Assembly (NCBI RefSeq): GCF_000022485.1 | Contig: NC_012623.1 | Coordinates: forward strand, 2,258,501-2,322,500 | Length of the DNA: 64,000 bases | Direction: 5' to 3' | Source of the DNA: Sulfolobus islandicus Y.N.15.51 | Lineage (GTDB): Archaea > Thermoproteota > Thermoprotei_A > Sulfolobales > Sulfolobaceae | Shown: positions 8,435 to 17,919 of the stretch, piece after piece | How positions within the stretch are numbered: the first letter of the stretch is position 1 | Layout: each line of letters opens with the position of its first letter | Notes under the pieces: model-generated | Seen by the model: the letters and a program-made list of their open reading frames with translations, nothing else | Database searches by the model: none | Told to the model about the DNA's origin: nothing | Made by a program: the position numbers and the translations under genes

Positions 8435-9328
8435 TTAGCTTCTTCTTCCCAGCAATACCCCTACAACTATGGCAGCAATTACTAATATTATTCCAACTCC
8501 TAATGAACCATAAACTACGGGACTAGTGCTTATAGTTATTACACTTACACTAGGTGGTGCGGGTGGTGCAGATACCGATGAGACTGGTGTTACAGTTGTT
8601 ACAATCGACGTGGTCGTTGTTGTAGTTGAAGTTGTTGTGGTCGTTGTTGTAGTGGTAGATACAGTGGTAGTTGGTAGAACGTTGAATGTGTAGTAAGCTG
8701 TGTAGAAGTGAGGTACGTCAACATACTTGATTCCTCCACCCACACTGTTAGCACTGTAATTTAACATTAATGGTTCAATATATGTTGCATTAATGAATAG
8801 AACATAGGTTTGGCCTGGAGTCAGACTAACCGTATTTATGGTTACCTTATAGGTATTTCCACTTACATGAGAAATGGGTATACTCATAATTGGTCTTGGA
8901 CTTTGCCCATAAATCCATATTTCAGCTACGCCAGTAGCGTTAGGTATCGATACTATTGGATTTGGAACTGTTGGCTTACCGTTAATATAGGTCGGTTCTG
9001 CAAGGACTTGAGTTATATTAAAGGTATAGGTATATGTAGTGCCAGCTGTTATATTTGCTATGAAGTTGGCTAGAGGATCCACTCTGAAGTATCCGTTGTA
9101 TCTATAGAAGGTTGCTCCAGTACTCTTATTCCAATTGTACATATAATATGGCCCAGAACCTATTACTTGACCGTTGGATGATACTGAGTAAGTTCCTAAG
9201 CCTAACCATTGTGGAGGTATGTTTTCAAATATTGATGGTGGTACTATGTAGATGCCCGATAACTCATAAATTGACCATAAACTACTTGTATTGAAGTATA
9301 TCTGTATTTCGTAGGGGTTGTCTGGAGG
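8435..9328 (-). pseudogene. Opp-type solute-binding protein, C-terminal remnant
   Basis: The reverse frame is open from about 9328 ([15 protein letters not shown]...) to a stop at 8435 with no start codon before an internal Met at 9142. It matches the end of an extracellular binding protein. After a beta-rich, Asn-glycosylation-rich region come a Thr-rich stalk (mostly T, near 8600-8660), a short Pro/Ser segment, one hydrophobic anchor and the tail GRRS. The intact protein at 15175-17859 has the same stalk-anchor ending. The N-terminal three quarters are gone, replaced at 9321-9328 by the remnant of a transporter ATPase on the other strand. Confidence 0.75.
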
Positions 9329-9817
9329 TCAAAGACAAAGAGTTGTTGTAGCTAGAGCATTATTATTAAAGCCTAAGTTTATCGTAGCAGATGAGCCAAT
9401 TTCAATGCTTGATGCATCAACTAGAGGCCAAATTTTGGAGTTTATATTGAACGATAAGAATCAAAGGGTACAGCTTACTTATTTATAACCCATGATATCT
9501 CAATAGCCAGTTACGTTTCAGATAGAATCGGAGTAATGTATTTAGGAAAATTAGTTGAGATTGGATCCCCTGAAGAAGTGATAAGTGAACCACTACATCC
9601 CTATACGCAAGCACTATTACAAGCTGTTCCTGTCCCAGATCCAGATGTTGGTGTAAGGGAGCCTAATATCAAGGGTGAAATTCAAAGTCCTCTTGAATTA
9701 CCAAAGGGATGCGTATTCTATAATAGATGCCCGTTCGCAAAAGATATTTGCAAGGAAAAACCCCCAGAGATAAAGAGGATAAAGGGAGATCATTATGTCG
9801 CATGCCATCTGTACTAA
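9321..9817 (+). pseudogene. OppF/DppF-type transporter ATPase, C-terminal remnant with frameshift
   Basis: The frame starts abruptly at the ABC signature [15 protein letters not shown] (9321 on) and continues through the Walker B segment [12 protein letters not shown]. One G is missing from the run at 9466-9468 (relative to an expected ..[13 protein letters not shown]..), so the frame breaks, then resumes as [17 protein letters not shown] and ends with the Opp/Dpp tail CVFYNRCPFAKDIC (Fe-S-like Cys cluster) and the stop at 9817. Walker A is absent. With the facing binding-protein remnant it marks the scar of a deleted second transporter operon. Confidence 0.8.
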
Positions 9818-10508
9818 CCTTACTTTTTCATTACTTTTCTCTCTTCTGTTTTTCTCCTTAACTTTTTCAGGTACTCAATTATTGGGATATCATGGAATTT
9901 TTAGCTCTCTATCAATAAATTTGAATGTGGAAGTTTCGGTTAAGAATTTATCTTATGGCGGGTATAACATTACTATTAAGGAGAGTGGAAGTTCCTATAA
10001 TAATACCTTAGGAATTAAGGTTAATTACAATGGAGGATATTACTATATCGTAAATGCAACAAATAAGGAAATATCAATTACATATTATTTATCTAACTCA
10101 TCAAACATAGGACTACTTGCCCCGTTCTACATACCGCATTTAAATAATGGAACTTTCACCTTTAATGAAAAAATAGTAAATTCAAGTAGCAAGGAAATTG
10201 AAAGTCAGTTATTAACCAATGTTAGCGTTAAGGAGAATCATAGCGTATTAATACTCAACTTTTCAGATTTGAACCTTACAGCTATCCCCACATACTATGT
10301 CAGCCAAAGGATAATTTACGTGAATAATTTCGTTAGCCAAATGCAGAGCAATTACACTAACTCGGGACAAATTTACCTTTATACTGACATATCTTTAGTC
10401 AAAAATGAAACGAATTCTGCCAGCTTAATTATACCAATTATAGTAGTAATTGTTATAGTAGCAACAAGCGGTGTTGGAATGTATAAGTTAAGGAAATCGT
10501 CAAGATAG
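9795..10508 (+). CDS. Secreted, membrane-anchored glycoprotein of unknown function
   Basis: 237 residues. A hydrophobic signal segment (residues about 9-27) is followed by a beta-rich region with many N-x-S/T sequons, and a C-terminal anchor (about residues 211-229, LIIPIIVVIVIVATSG) ends in KLRKSSR. It would sit outside the cytoplasmic membrane. It overlaps the end of the ATPase remnant by 23 bases, so it was probably the last gene of the lost transporter operon. The intact operon also has a small membrane gene after its OppF-type ATPase. I do not recognise the fold. Confidence 0.65.
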   Translation: MSHAICTNLTFSLLFSLLFFSLTFSGTQLLGYHGIFSSLSINLNVEVSVKNLSYGGYNITIKESGSSYNNTLGIKVNYNGGYYYIVNATNKEISITYYLSNSSNIGLLAPFYIPHLNNGTFTFNEKIVNSSSKEIESQLLTNVSVKENHSVLILNFSDLNLTAIPTYYVSQRIIYVNNFVSQMQSNYTNSGQIYLYTDISLVKNETNSASLIIPIIVVIVIVATSGVGMYKLRKSSR

Positions 10509-10674
10509 TTAAAAAAGATAGTGCTTTGTTCAATATTTCAATTTTCTTAGATATTAAGGTCGTTAAGTTTTCTTAAATTCAAAATTAAGCGTTGATTTAA
10601 AAGTAGGTTCCACGTTAACTCAGATAAAAATTAAAGCAATCCACACAGGAAAAAGATAGAGAATTTGTAACTTC

Positions 10675-10854
10675 TTAAAATCTCTCTCCTAAAAACTCCA
10701 TTAAACCTCTTATGCTTACCATTGTACCGGCTATAGCAAGTATCATGGATACTACCAAAACAGATAAGCTTTGAAATGAAGCTCCAATATAATCCAATCC
10801 GATTGCTCCGCTTAACATCGCAAGGCCAACCATTATCTTTAGTATTGACCTCAT
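10675..10854 (-). CDS. Small two-helix membrane protein at the end of the transporter operon
   Basis: A 59-residue frame from an ATG at 10854 (MRSILKIMVGLAMLSGAIGL...) to a TAA at 10675-10677. A longer overlapping frame is a shadow. Two hydrophobic segments (about residues 5-20 and 30-47) predict a small membrane protein. A GGAGGT ribosome-binding sequence at 10862-10867 sits seven to eight bases before the start, as expected for a downstream operon gene. It follows the OppF-type ATPase by about 15 bases. It may be a transporter accessory; the function is unknown. Confidence 0.7.
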   Translation of the reverse strand: MRSILKIMVGLAMLSGAIGLDYIGASFQSLSVLVVSMILAIAGTMVSIRGLMEFLGERF

Positions 10855-10869
10855 TCCATTTAACCTCCA

Positions 10870-11847
10870 TCAATAAAGCCAACATGCCACGTTATGACCT
10901 GGAGAAATTTCCTTTAGCTCCGGTTCTTGTTCCTTGCACTTAGACATCGCAAATGGACATCTTGGGTAGAATACGCATCCCCTCTCCGGCCTAACTATGT
11001 CAACCTTAATTTTTATTTCCTTCATTTTGTCCCTTAGTGAAGGATCTATTCTAGGATATACCTCAATTAGCCCTTGTGTATACGGATGTAATGGGTTTTT
11101 AATAATCTCATTTGAACTTCCTAACTCTACTACCTTTCCTAAATATAACACTGCAATTCTATCAGATATTATTTTAGCTATTGGTAACTCGTGTGTTATA
11201 AACATAAATGAAAAACCTTTACTTTCTCTAGCATCTTTTATTATCTTCAAGATCTCTCCCTTTAATGAAGCATCTAACATTGTAGTAGGTTCGTCTGCAA
11301 CAATGTATTTAGGGTTCACAACTATAGCTCTAGCTATACTTAGTCTCTGTCTTTGTCCACCAGATAACTGATATACCCTATTTTCCAATAGTTCTAGTGG
11401 AAGATCAACTAACCTCATTGCCTCCTCTATTTTTCTATCTATATCAATCTCTTTTTTGTACTTTAATGGCATCGCTAAAACATCATAAACTCTCATTATA
11501 GGATCTATAGATGAATAAGGATCTTGATATATCATTTGAACGTATTTGCTAATATCTTTCAACTTTGCCTTATTTACGTTAATTTCCCTTTTATCAACTC
11601 TAATATAAATATTGCCAGCCGTAGGTTTTTGGAGACCTATTGTCACTCTACCTAACGTAGTTTTACCAGAACCGCTTTCACCTACGACCCCCATAACTTC
11701 CTTTTCTTTTATACTTAACGTTACATTATCCAGCGCTTTAACTATATACTTCTTACTAAATATTCCACTCTTAGTGAAATACACTTTTAGGTTTTCTACT
11801 TTAACTATATAGTCACTAATAGAGCCAACATGCAACCTCATCACCAT
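10870..11847 (-). CDS. Opp/Dpp-type ABC transporter ATPase (OppF-like)
   Basis: 325 residues. GESGSGKTTL (Walker A), [17 protein letters not shown] (signature) and YIVADEPTTMLD (Walker B) are intact, followed by FITHELPIAK and the Opp/Dpp C-terminal tail with CVFYPRCPFAMSKC. It energises uptake by the permease pair just upstream. Its start overlaps the end of the OppD-like ATPase by about 30 bases, which implies translational coupling. In Sulfolobus, Opp-type systems also carry cellobiose and maltose-type sugars, so peptide or oligosaccharide is equally possible. Confidence 0.9.
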   Translation of the reverse strand: MVMRLHVGSISDYIVKVENLKVYFTKSGIFSKKYIVKALDNVTLSIKEKEVMGVVGESGSGKTTLGRVTIGLQKPTAGNIYIRVDKREINVNKAKLKDISKYVQMIYQDPYSSIDPIMRVYDVLAMPLKYKKEIDIDRKIEEAMRLVDLPLELLENRVYQLSGGQRQRLSIARAIVVNPKYIVADEPTTMLDASLKGEILKIIKDARESKGFSFMFITHELPIAKIISDRIAVLYLGKVVELGSSNEIIKNPLHPYTQGLIEVYPRIDPSLRDKMKEIKIKVDIVRPERGCVFYPRCPFAMSKCKEQEPELKEISPGHNVACWLY

Positions 11848-12766
11848 CTGAGAATGCTTTCATTTTAGGTTCTTCCTTAAAGCAAATATCCCTAGCGAAC
11901 GGACATCGAGTATTGAATCTACAACCTACTGGTGGATTTGAGAGGTCTGGCATGGATCCCGGAATCCCCTTTATTATATCTTTATTTAATGTGGCAATTG
12001 ATTCAACAAGTAGTGAAGTATAAGGATGTCTAGGTTTTTTGAATATAACTTCTGATGGCCCACTTTCCATAACTTTACCCGCGTATAGCATATAATCCCT
12101 ATCCGAAATCTCTGAAAGTAAGGCGAGATCATGAGTTATGAAAATTATGGATAAGTTTAACTCTTTCCTTAATTTTTTCAATAGGTTGAGAATATGTTCT
12201 TGAACCATCACATCTAAAGCCGTTGTAGGTTCGTCCGCTATTAGAATCTCCGGATTTAAGGCTAGGGCCATTGCAATGAAAGCCCTTTGTTTTTGACCTC
12301 CAGAAAGTTCATGGGGGTACTTTTCGGCCAATTGTGGATCCATGTTAACCATTTTGAATAACTCCTCAACTCTCTTATCATAATCTCCAGTCCAACCATG
12401 AATACGTAAAACCTCAATTATTTGATCCCTTATCTTAAAAACAGGGGTGAACCCTGACATAGAGCCTTGGAATACCATTGCTATTTTCTTCCATCTATAA
12501 TTTTTTCTAAATGTCTCTTCGTCCAGTTTTAGTATATTTTCACCTTTAAATAGTATCTCTCCACCCTCAATTTTTCCCGGAAAAGGTACAAGTCTCATTA
12601 TGGCATAGCCTATCGTACTCTTTCCAGATCCGCTTTCTCCAGCGAGTCCAATAATTTCTCCCTTATCCAAATACAAGTTAACATCGTCAACAGTTTTTAC
12701 AATACCCCTCTTCGTGTAAAAGTAAACCTTTAAATTTCTTACTTCTAATAACATCTTACCTCTCAC
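11816..12766 (-). CDS. Opp/Dpp-type ABC transporter ATPase (OppD-like)
   Basis: 316 residues with Walker A GESGSGKSTIG, signature HELSGGQKQRAFIAMAL, Walker B ILIADEPTTALD, switch His in FITHDLALL, and the C-terminal oligopeptide-transporter domain with CRFNTRCPFARDIC. It forms the nucleotide-binding heterodimer with the next gene. Its start overlaps the end of the permease gene by 11 bases. All key catalytic residues are present. Confidence 0.9.
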   Translation of the reverse strand: MRGKMLLEVRNLKVYFYTKRGIVKTVDDVNLYLDKGEIIGLAGESGSGKSTIGYAIMRLVPFPGKIEGGEILFKGENILKLDEETFRKNYRWKKIAMVFQGSMSGFTPVFKIRDQIIEVLRIHGWTGDYDKRVEELFKMVNMDPQLAEKYPHELSGGQKQRAFIAMALALNPEILIADEPTTALDVMVQEHILNLLKKLRKELNLSIIFITHDLALLSEISDRDYMLYAGKVMESGPSEVIFKKPRHPYTSLLVESIATLNKDIIKGIPGSMPDLSNPPVGCRFNTRCPFARDICFKEEPKMKAFSDGDEVACWLY

Positions 12767-14108
12767 CTAATGTAACTCTCTCTATTGCGAAACCTATTAG
12801 CACGAAAGGTATTGCGACGATAACAATCATCGCTCCAGGGAACACAACCCACCACCACCATCCGTTAACTTGTGCTTGATAAGTTTCTGCAGCATCTAAA
12901 ATTCCTCCCCAAGTTACTATATTAGCTGGAGCTATTCCTAAAAAGGCTAACGTTTGGGCTAAAAGGATTCCTGCGGGGACACCTAAGGCCATATAAGCTA
13001 CTGTTATTGGTATTAACCTAGGCATAAAGTGTGTAAAGAATACTCTATATGATGGTATTCCAAGTAATTTATCAGCCTCAACAAAACTATTTGACTTTAT
13101 TGATAAAGCCATTGACCTAGCTATTATAGCGTAAAATGGCCAAGACAAGAATGCTATTAGGAGGGCTTCAATTTCCAGATTAGGTTCCGTTACAAATGAG
13201 ACTGCAACTAAAAAGGGAAGAGCTGGCAATGCTAAGAATACTAAGGTAAGCCACTGTATTGCAGAATCCTTGTTCCCACCCAGATAACCAGAAATTCCTC
13301 CAACAAAAATTCCCACGAGTACAGCGACTAGTGAAGTTAATGCACCTATTTCTAACGCATTCGGCAATCCTAAAAGAACCCCTAAATCCAATGGTCTTCC
13401 GAAATAATCAGTTCCCATCAAACCATAGGAATTACCCAATAAGAGCAACCCTGACTTTGTAATGTTCATAGGCGAAGATGACACTATTTCTATCTTAATT
13501 ACATACCTCCCTTGTTCAGTTGTTGTAAAATTGGATTTTGGAGAGTTAAATAGTGCTGATGATAATACAGTGCTATTAACTATATTTGGTGTCTTTCCAG
13601 TAATCGAAGATATATAATTCAAAATATCACCTCTAATACTTGTAAGGTCAAATGGCACATTAAATACTCCATTTGGAACGTTTACCTGTAAGGTATAACC
13701 GTCTGGTTTACTCCAATATATTACTTCCTCAATAGGGGTAATATTGGTTGAGACTATGAAATATACGTTATAGGCCGGTAAGACTTTAGACCAATTGAAT
13801 TGATATGTTATTATTGCTACAAATATATTTTTTGCAGGTGAATATAGGGACATATTTATTGGTGATAACTCCTCCGTTGTGAAATACTTGTTTGGGTAAA
13901 AGATAGATAACCAAGCTGGAGGTACATGTTCCGGATACTGATTCCAAGATGCTGGATTATTCCAAGATGCGTAAACTTTTGCAGGAATAGATATGGCTAT
14001 TCCAGTAAATATAAGTAAAATAATTAAAATTATAAGACCTACCAATCCGATTTTACTAGACAAAAAATCTCTAAGATAAGAGGAAAAACCTACATTTCTT
14101 TTACTCAA
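12756..14108 (-). CDS. Opp/Dpp-type permease (OppC-like) with a large external insertion
   Basis: 450 residues, longer than bacterial OppC (about 300). After the first transmembrane helix (about 20-42) there are roughly 180 hydrophilic, sequon-containing residues predicted to lie outside. Then comes MGTDYFGRPLDLGVLLG, the usual entry to the transport domain, five hydrophobic helices, and the EAA coupling loop in LGIPSYRVFFTHFMPRLIPI. The insertion may contact the anchored binding protein. It is in an operon with OppB-like at 14111, two bases apart. Confidence 0.88.
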   Translation of the reverse strand: MSKRNVGFSSYLRDFLSSKIGLVGLIILIILLIFTGIAISIPAKVYASWNNPASWNQYPEHVPPAWLSIFYPNKYFTTEELSPINMSLYSPAKNIFVAIITYQFNWSKVLPAYNVYFIVSTNITPIEEVIYWSKPDGYTLQVNVPNGVFNVPFDLTSIRGDILNYISSITGKTPNIVNSTVLSSALFNSPKSNFTTTEQGRYVIKIEIVSSSPMNITKSGLLLLGNSYGLMGTDYFGRPLDLGVLLGLPNALEIGALTSLVAVLVGIFVGGISGYLGGNKDSAIQWLTLVFLALPALPFLVAVSFVTEPNLEIEALLIAFLSWPFYAIIARSMALSIKSNSFVEADKLLGIPSYRVFFTHFMPRLIPITVAYMALGVPAGILLAQTLAFLGIAPANIVTWGGILDAAETYQAQVNGWWWWVVFPGAMIVIVAIPFVLIGFAIERVTLGER

Positions 14109-14110
14109 TC

Positions 14111-15157
14111 TTATTCACCTACCTTTATTCTAGGATCCAATAATCCGTAAACTAATTCCCCTAAAAACAATCCAAGTAGCAACACAATTGTCAAAACGTA
14201 GGTTATCCCTAATATCACTGGTAAATCATTTAAGGTTATGGCAACATAAGTTAACAAACCTACCCCAGGCCATTCGAAAACAACCTCTGTGGTTAAACTA
14301 CCTCCTAATGATCCAGCTAGTGCTAAAATAGCTTGTGTGGCAATTGATGGGGAGGCAGAGCGTAAGACATGTCTATACAATATTCTGGAATCTGGTAATC
14401 CTCTAGCCTTCGCTGTAATCACAAAATCTTCCTTCATAATTGATGTAACTAAACTTCTAACAATGTATGCGAATCCTCCGACGTTTACAATAAATATAGT
14501 AATCAATGGTAATGACATATGATATAAAACACTTATTCCATAATCAAATGGATTCTTTGGCGGTGGAACTGAGGTCATTCCTCCAGGTGGGAAAACTTTA
14601 ACTGCATATGCTAAAGCAGCAATTAGGACAAAACCTAACCACCAAGTGGGAATACTAGAGTGTATTACAGCTATTATTGCGATTACCTTCTCCCAGAATT
14701 TAGATTTTGCAGAGAGTAAGCCAATTATAGTCCCAGCTACTATGAATACTATAGTAGCAGTAGTAAATAAGAGAATAGTATTGGGCAAATAATAAGCTAT
14801 AATTGAACTAACCTCTCTAGAACCAGAAGGAGCTTGTAAAAAGTAAGCTGTACCGAAATCGAAACGCATCAAATTATACATTTGGATAAAATATTTATCG
14901 ATAATTGGTTGGTTAAGCCCGTAAGCCGCAATTAAAGATTCCCTATACTTCTCTACTGCAATCTGAATTTGAGTAGAGTTTAGATTATGGGCATTTTTAA
15001 ACAAAGTTTGAGAGAACTGTGCAACTTGAAAATTGATACTCTTAGCTATAACCTCCTGCAATATGGGAAAAGTAAAAATATAAAGAATGGTTAAAGTGGC
15101 TAGAAGAACTGAAAAATAAATAAGTACCTTTTTTATCATATATGTGGTAAAACCCAT
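14111..15157 (-). CDS. Opp/Dpp-type permease (OppB-like)
   Basis: 348 residues. An N-terminal helix precedes an external loop, then five further membrane helices with the ABC coupling loop ITAKARGLPDSRILYRHVL and the conserved P-S-I...EVVFEWPGVGLL region. This is the family organisation of OppB/DppB. It lies between the binding protein and OppC-like genes on the same strand with very short gaps. Confidence 0.9.
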   Translation of the reverse strand: MGFTTYMIKKVLIYFSVLLATLTILYIFTFPILQEVIAKSINFQVAQFSQTLFKNAHNLNSTQIQIAVEKYRESLIAAYGLNQPIIDKYFIQMYNLMRFDFGTAYFLQAPSGSREVSSIIAYYLPNTILLFTTATIVFIVAGTIIGLLSAKSKFWEKVIAIIAVIHSSIPTWWLGFVLIAALAYAVKVFPPGGMTSVPPPKNPFDYGISVLYHMSLPLITIFIVNVGGFAYIVRSLVTSIMKEDFVITAKARGLPDSRILYRHVLRSASPSIATQAILALAGSLGGSLTTEVVFEWPGVGLLTYVAITLNDLPVILGITYVLTIVLLLGLFLGELVYGLLDPRIKVGE

Positions 15158-15174
15158 TATTACTCACTCTTTTA

Positions 15175-17859
15175 TTATCTCCTTCTGAATAATAATACCG
15201 CTAAAGCTATTATTATAATTATTAGGACTACTATTACAGCAATATAGCCAATATTCGAGGCACTAGATACTACTGTACTGACTATAGTACTCACTACAGT
15301 GCTGATTACAGTACTAACTGATGTAGTCGTAGTTGTACTTGTTGTAGTTGTTGTACTTGTTGTAGTGCTCGTAGTAGTTGTTATGGATGGTAATACTACA
15401 AGAGTATATGTTACTGGATTTATTAATATTGAAGTATTACTGTACGCTGATACCGATAGTAGGTATGATCCAGGGGATAATGAAGATGGAACAGTAAAGG
15501 TAAATTGTCCACTAGAATTGGTCATTAATTGATATCCTGATATTATAGAGCCATTTGGATACAGTAATTCTATATTAACTACGGCATTTGGAGTAGGTAT
15601 TGCTGTGGTACTTCCAGCAGGAGTTCCCATTACAGTACCAGTTAAGGTTTGACCAAGTGAAACTGTTGATGGGATGCTTAGTGAAACTGAATACATAGTC
15701 GGTAAGGCTAACGCATTAGATGGAGGAACCAAATGGAAGTAGGGATTCCTTATCAGTTTTGCGTAGGGTGGAGACGCACTCGGATTCCACGCTACCAAGA
15801 TATATGGACCATCACCTATTAATCCATTTCCATAGGTCTTCATGAAGTTAATTGCCGCTTCATATCCAGCTTTTGCTTCTTGTGGAGTTACTAGAGTTAT
15901 ACCGCTTAAGTTCTCTACTATCTGTAAACTCTTAGGTATATATCCAGTAGCTGAGGCATTCTGTAACGCTGAAGTTATATATCCAATATCAGTTGGACTA
16001 ACTAGATTCAGCCAATCAATTCCTTTGGACTGAGCTGCTGCCGTAGACCACGCAGCTTTACCTTGTGCAACAACATCTTTCATACCAACATACATTTGCC
16101 ATGGGAAATAACCTCCGCCAGCTAACGCGTAACCTAGTGGATTGAAAGATCCAAATAAGCTAACTACAGCCTCAGTAGGATCGAAGAACCAATCATTGCC
16201 CCATATTTCTATAGCACTGGAGTTAATTATCTTAAATCCTTTAATAGTCTGTAGTGCTGGAGCATATACTGATGATGCAGTTGAGTCATAAATTGGATTA
16301 CTAGAGTTTAAGGACATCTCGGATGCAACAATATATTCATATATTATGTCAGCAAGAGTTATATTTTGACCATCAGCCCATTTATCGTTATTGAACAGTG
16401 GGGCTAAGTTATATATTACAGCCATTTGCGCAGTAGTATTAGGAGATACCTTAGTTATTTGCTGCGTAGTTGGATTCCACCACAATGCATTTGAAGGTAC
16501 TGATACTACAGCATGTGGAGTTATATTAACTATCTTGTAAGTATAAATGAAAGGTACTGGGTATCCCGAACCTGGTGCTGTTAAAGAGGACGGAGTGAAT
16601 AAAGCGTTTCCTATTTCATCTGTATAGGAATCAGTGAAACCAGCACCGGGATTAGCCGAACCTTGACTTAAGTATCTAACACCTATTGTAACATTAGGAT
16701 AGCTTCCATTCGTTATAGAATAATATGTCTGGAAGCTTAGTAGTGTACTTTGGGCAAAACTTGGATACACACCATTAATGTTAGATAGTGCGTATATTGG
16801 AGTTAGACTCATTCCTAGTCCTATTCTTACTGACATGTTAATACCTAACTCTACAATCTTATTATATATTTGGTAATATTCTTGGGCGCTAGTGAACTGA
16901 CTTTGGGCTATTATCAATGATAGATTGTCAAGCTCATTAGCCTCTTTGAGTAATAATGAGGATTCATACCTAGTATCGTTATACGTACCCATACTTAAGC
17001 CGTAATATGAAGAAAATGGATCAGAAGCCCCTAAAGTACTGTAAAGTCCTAGTGCTAAACCAGAGTCATAATACCCATAAGTCCCACCCCAAGCTTCAAT
17101 TAATATATTCCACGTAGTATTTGCAGGATCGCTACCGTATACTACAGAAATTTCCTTTTGTAAATTCCCTTGAATTTGTTGGACAGTAAAACCTAACTTC
17201 TGTAGTTGAGTTATAAAGTATTGGGCATATTCTCTCCTTACAGTGGCATCAGTTCTGACAAATACGTAAACTGTTATGGGTTTCCCATTATAATACCATT
17301 GTCCATTAATATATTTAGCACCATGAGCAGTTAGAACTTTATAAATGGTTTCATTTGCATAAGTGAAATTATAGTGAACATTAGCGTACTTAGATAGTGT
17401 TTGTTGGAGATGAATCACATCAGGTTCTCCAGCATATAGAGATATAGTTGGTATACCATAACCGTGTAGTATACTATCTACAAAATAGGTTCTATTTACT
17501 ATATAGTTCAGTGCGAATCTAACTTCTTGGAATTGGAATGGGTTAAAACCAAAAGTAGTATTTAATGGATTTACCAGAATGTCATAATAAGTACTCGGTA
17601 GTAAGTAAGCTTTAGCCCCTGGAGGCAAACTTGTATATTCTGATGGAGGTACAGCGTAAGCATAAAAGGCTATTTGCCCATGCTCAAAAGCCAATATACC
17701 GTTGGCGTCATTACCGTTATATGAAATTATTGTTATTGCTGTAGAAGCAGGCGAGGAACTTGCAGATTGTGCTATGGCAAAAATGGGACTGATAGCAGTT
17801 GCAACTAGTATTAAGAGCGAAATTATTTTTTTGTCTTTTATACTTAACACACTATACAC
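15175..17859 (-). CDS. Opp-type solute-binding protein, membrane anchored
   Basis: 894 residues from a GTG at 17859. A signal-like hydrophobic segment (about 10-30) precedes a long SBP_bac_5-type domain (for example WADGQNITLADIIYEYIVAS, the usual hinge-side motif, near 490). A carboxypeptidase-regulatory/Ig-like region (about 730-820) follows, then a Thr/Ser stalk, one transmembrane helix and a FRRR tail. This stalk-and-anchor arrangement is typical of Sulfolobus sugar and peptide receptors, which are glycosylated at the cell surface. It is the first gene of the operon running to 10675 and probably defines the substrate, which cannot be read from sequence alone. Confidence 0.88.
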   Translation of the reverse strand: MYSVLSIKDKKIISLLILVATAISPIFAIAQSASSSPASTAITIISYNGNDANGILAFEHGQIAFYAYAVPPSEYTSLPPGAKAYLLPSTYYDILVNPLNTTFGFNPFQFQEVRFALNYIVNRTYFVDSILHGYGIPTISLYAGEPDVIHLQQTLSKYANVHYNFTYANETIYKVLTAHGAKYINGQWYYNGKPITVYVFVRTDATVRREYAQYFITQLQKLGFTVQQIQGNLQKEISVVYGSDPANTTWNILIEAWGGTYGYYDSGLALGLYSTLGASDPFSSYYGLSMGTYNDTRYESSLLLKEANELDNLSLIIAQSQFTSAQEYYQIYNKIVELGINMSVRIGLGMSLTPIYALSNINGVYPSFAQSTLLSFQTYYSITNGSYPNVTIGVRYLSQGSANPGAGFTDSYTDEIGNALFTPSSLTAPGSGYPVPFIYTYKIVNITPHAVVSVPSNALWWNPTTQQITKVSPNTTAQMAVIYNLAPLFNNDKWADGQNITLADIIYEYIVASEMSLNSSNPIYDSTASSVYAPALQTIKGFKIINSSAIEIWGNDWFFDPTEAVVSLFGSFNPLGYALAGGGYFPWQMYVGMKDVVAQGKAAWSTAAAQSKGIDWLNLVSPTDIGYITSALQNASATGYIPKSLQIVENLSGITLVTPQEAKAGYEAAINFMKTYGNGLIGDGPYILVAWNPSASPPYAKLIRNPYFHLVPPSNALALPTMYSVSLSIPSTVSLGQTLTGTVMGTPAGSTTAIPTPNAVVNIELLYPNGSIISGYQLMTNSSGQFTFTVPSSLSPGSYLLSVSAYSNTSILINPVTYTLVVLPSITTTTSTTTSTTTTTSTTTTTSVSTVISTVVSTIVSTVVSSASNIGYIAVIVVLIIIIIALAVLLFRRR

Positions 17860-17883
17860 CGGATATATTTAGGAATGAGTAAT

Positions 17884-17896
17884 ATAAAAAATCTTT
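17884..17896 (-). promoter_or_regulatory. TATA-like promoter of the transporter operon
   Basis: On the reverse strand a TTTTTTATATTACT-like stretch lies about 25-35 bases before the GTG at 17859. The spacing fits a leaderless crenarchaeal promoter. Confidence 0.4.
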
Positions 17897-17919
17897 TGCA
17901 TACAATGATTCAATCTTGA

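Noticed and set aside
10631-10885. 84-residue reverse frame after the OppF-type gene
   Set aside because: Composition is poor. The alternative frame 10675-10854 has a ribosome-binding site and membrane helices.
15299-15532. Val-rich 77-residue plus frame
   Set aside because: Antisense of the Thr-rich stalk of the binding protein.
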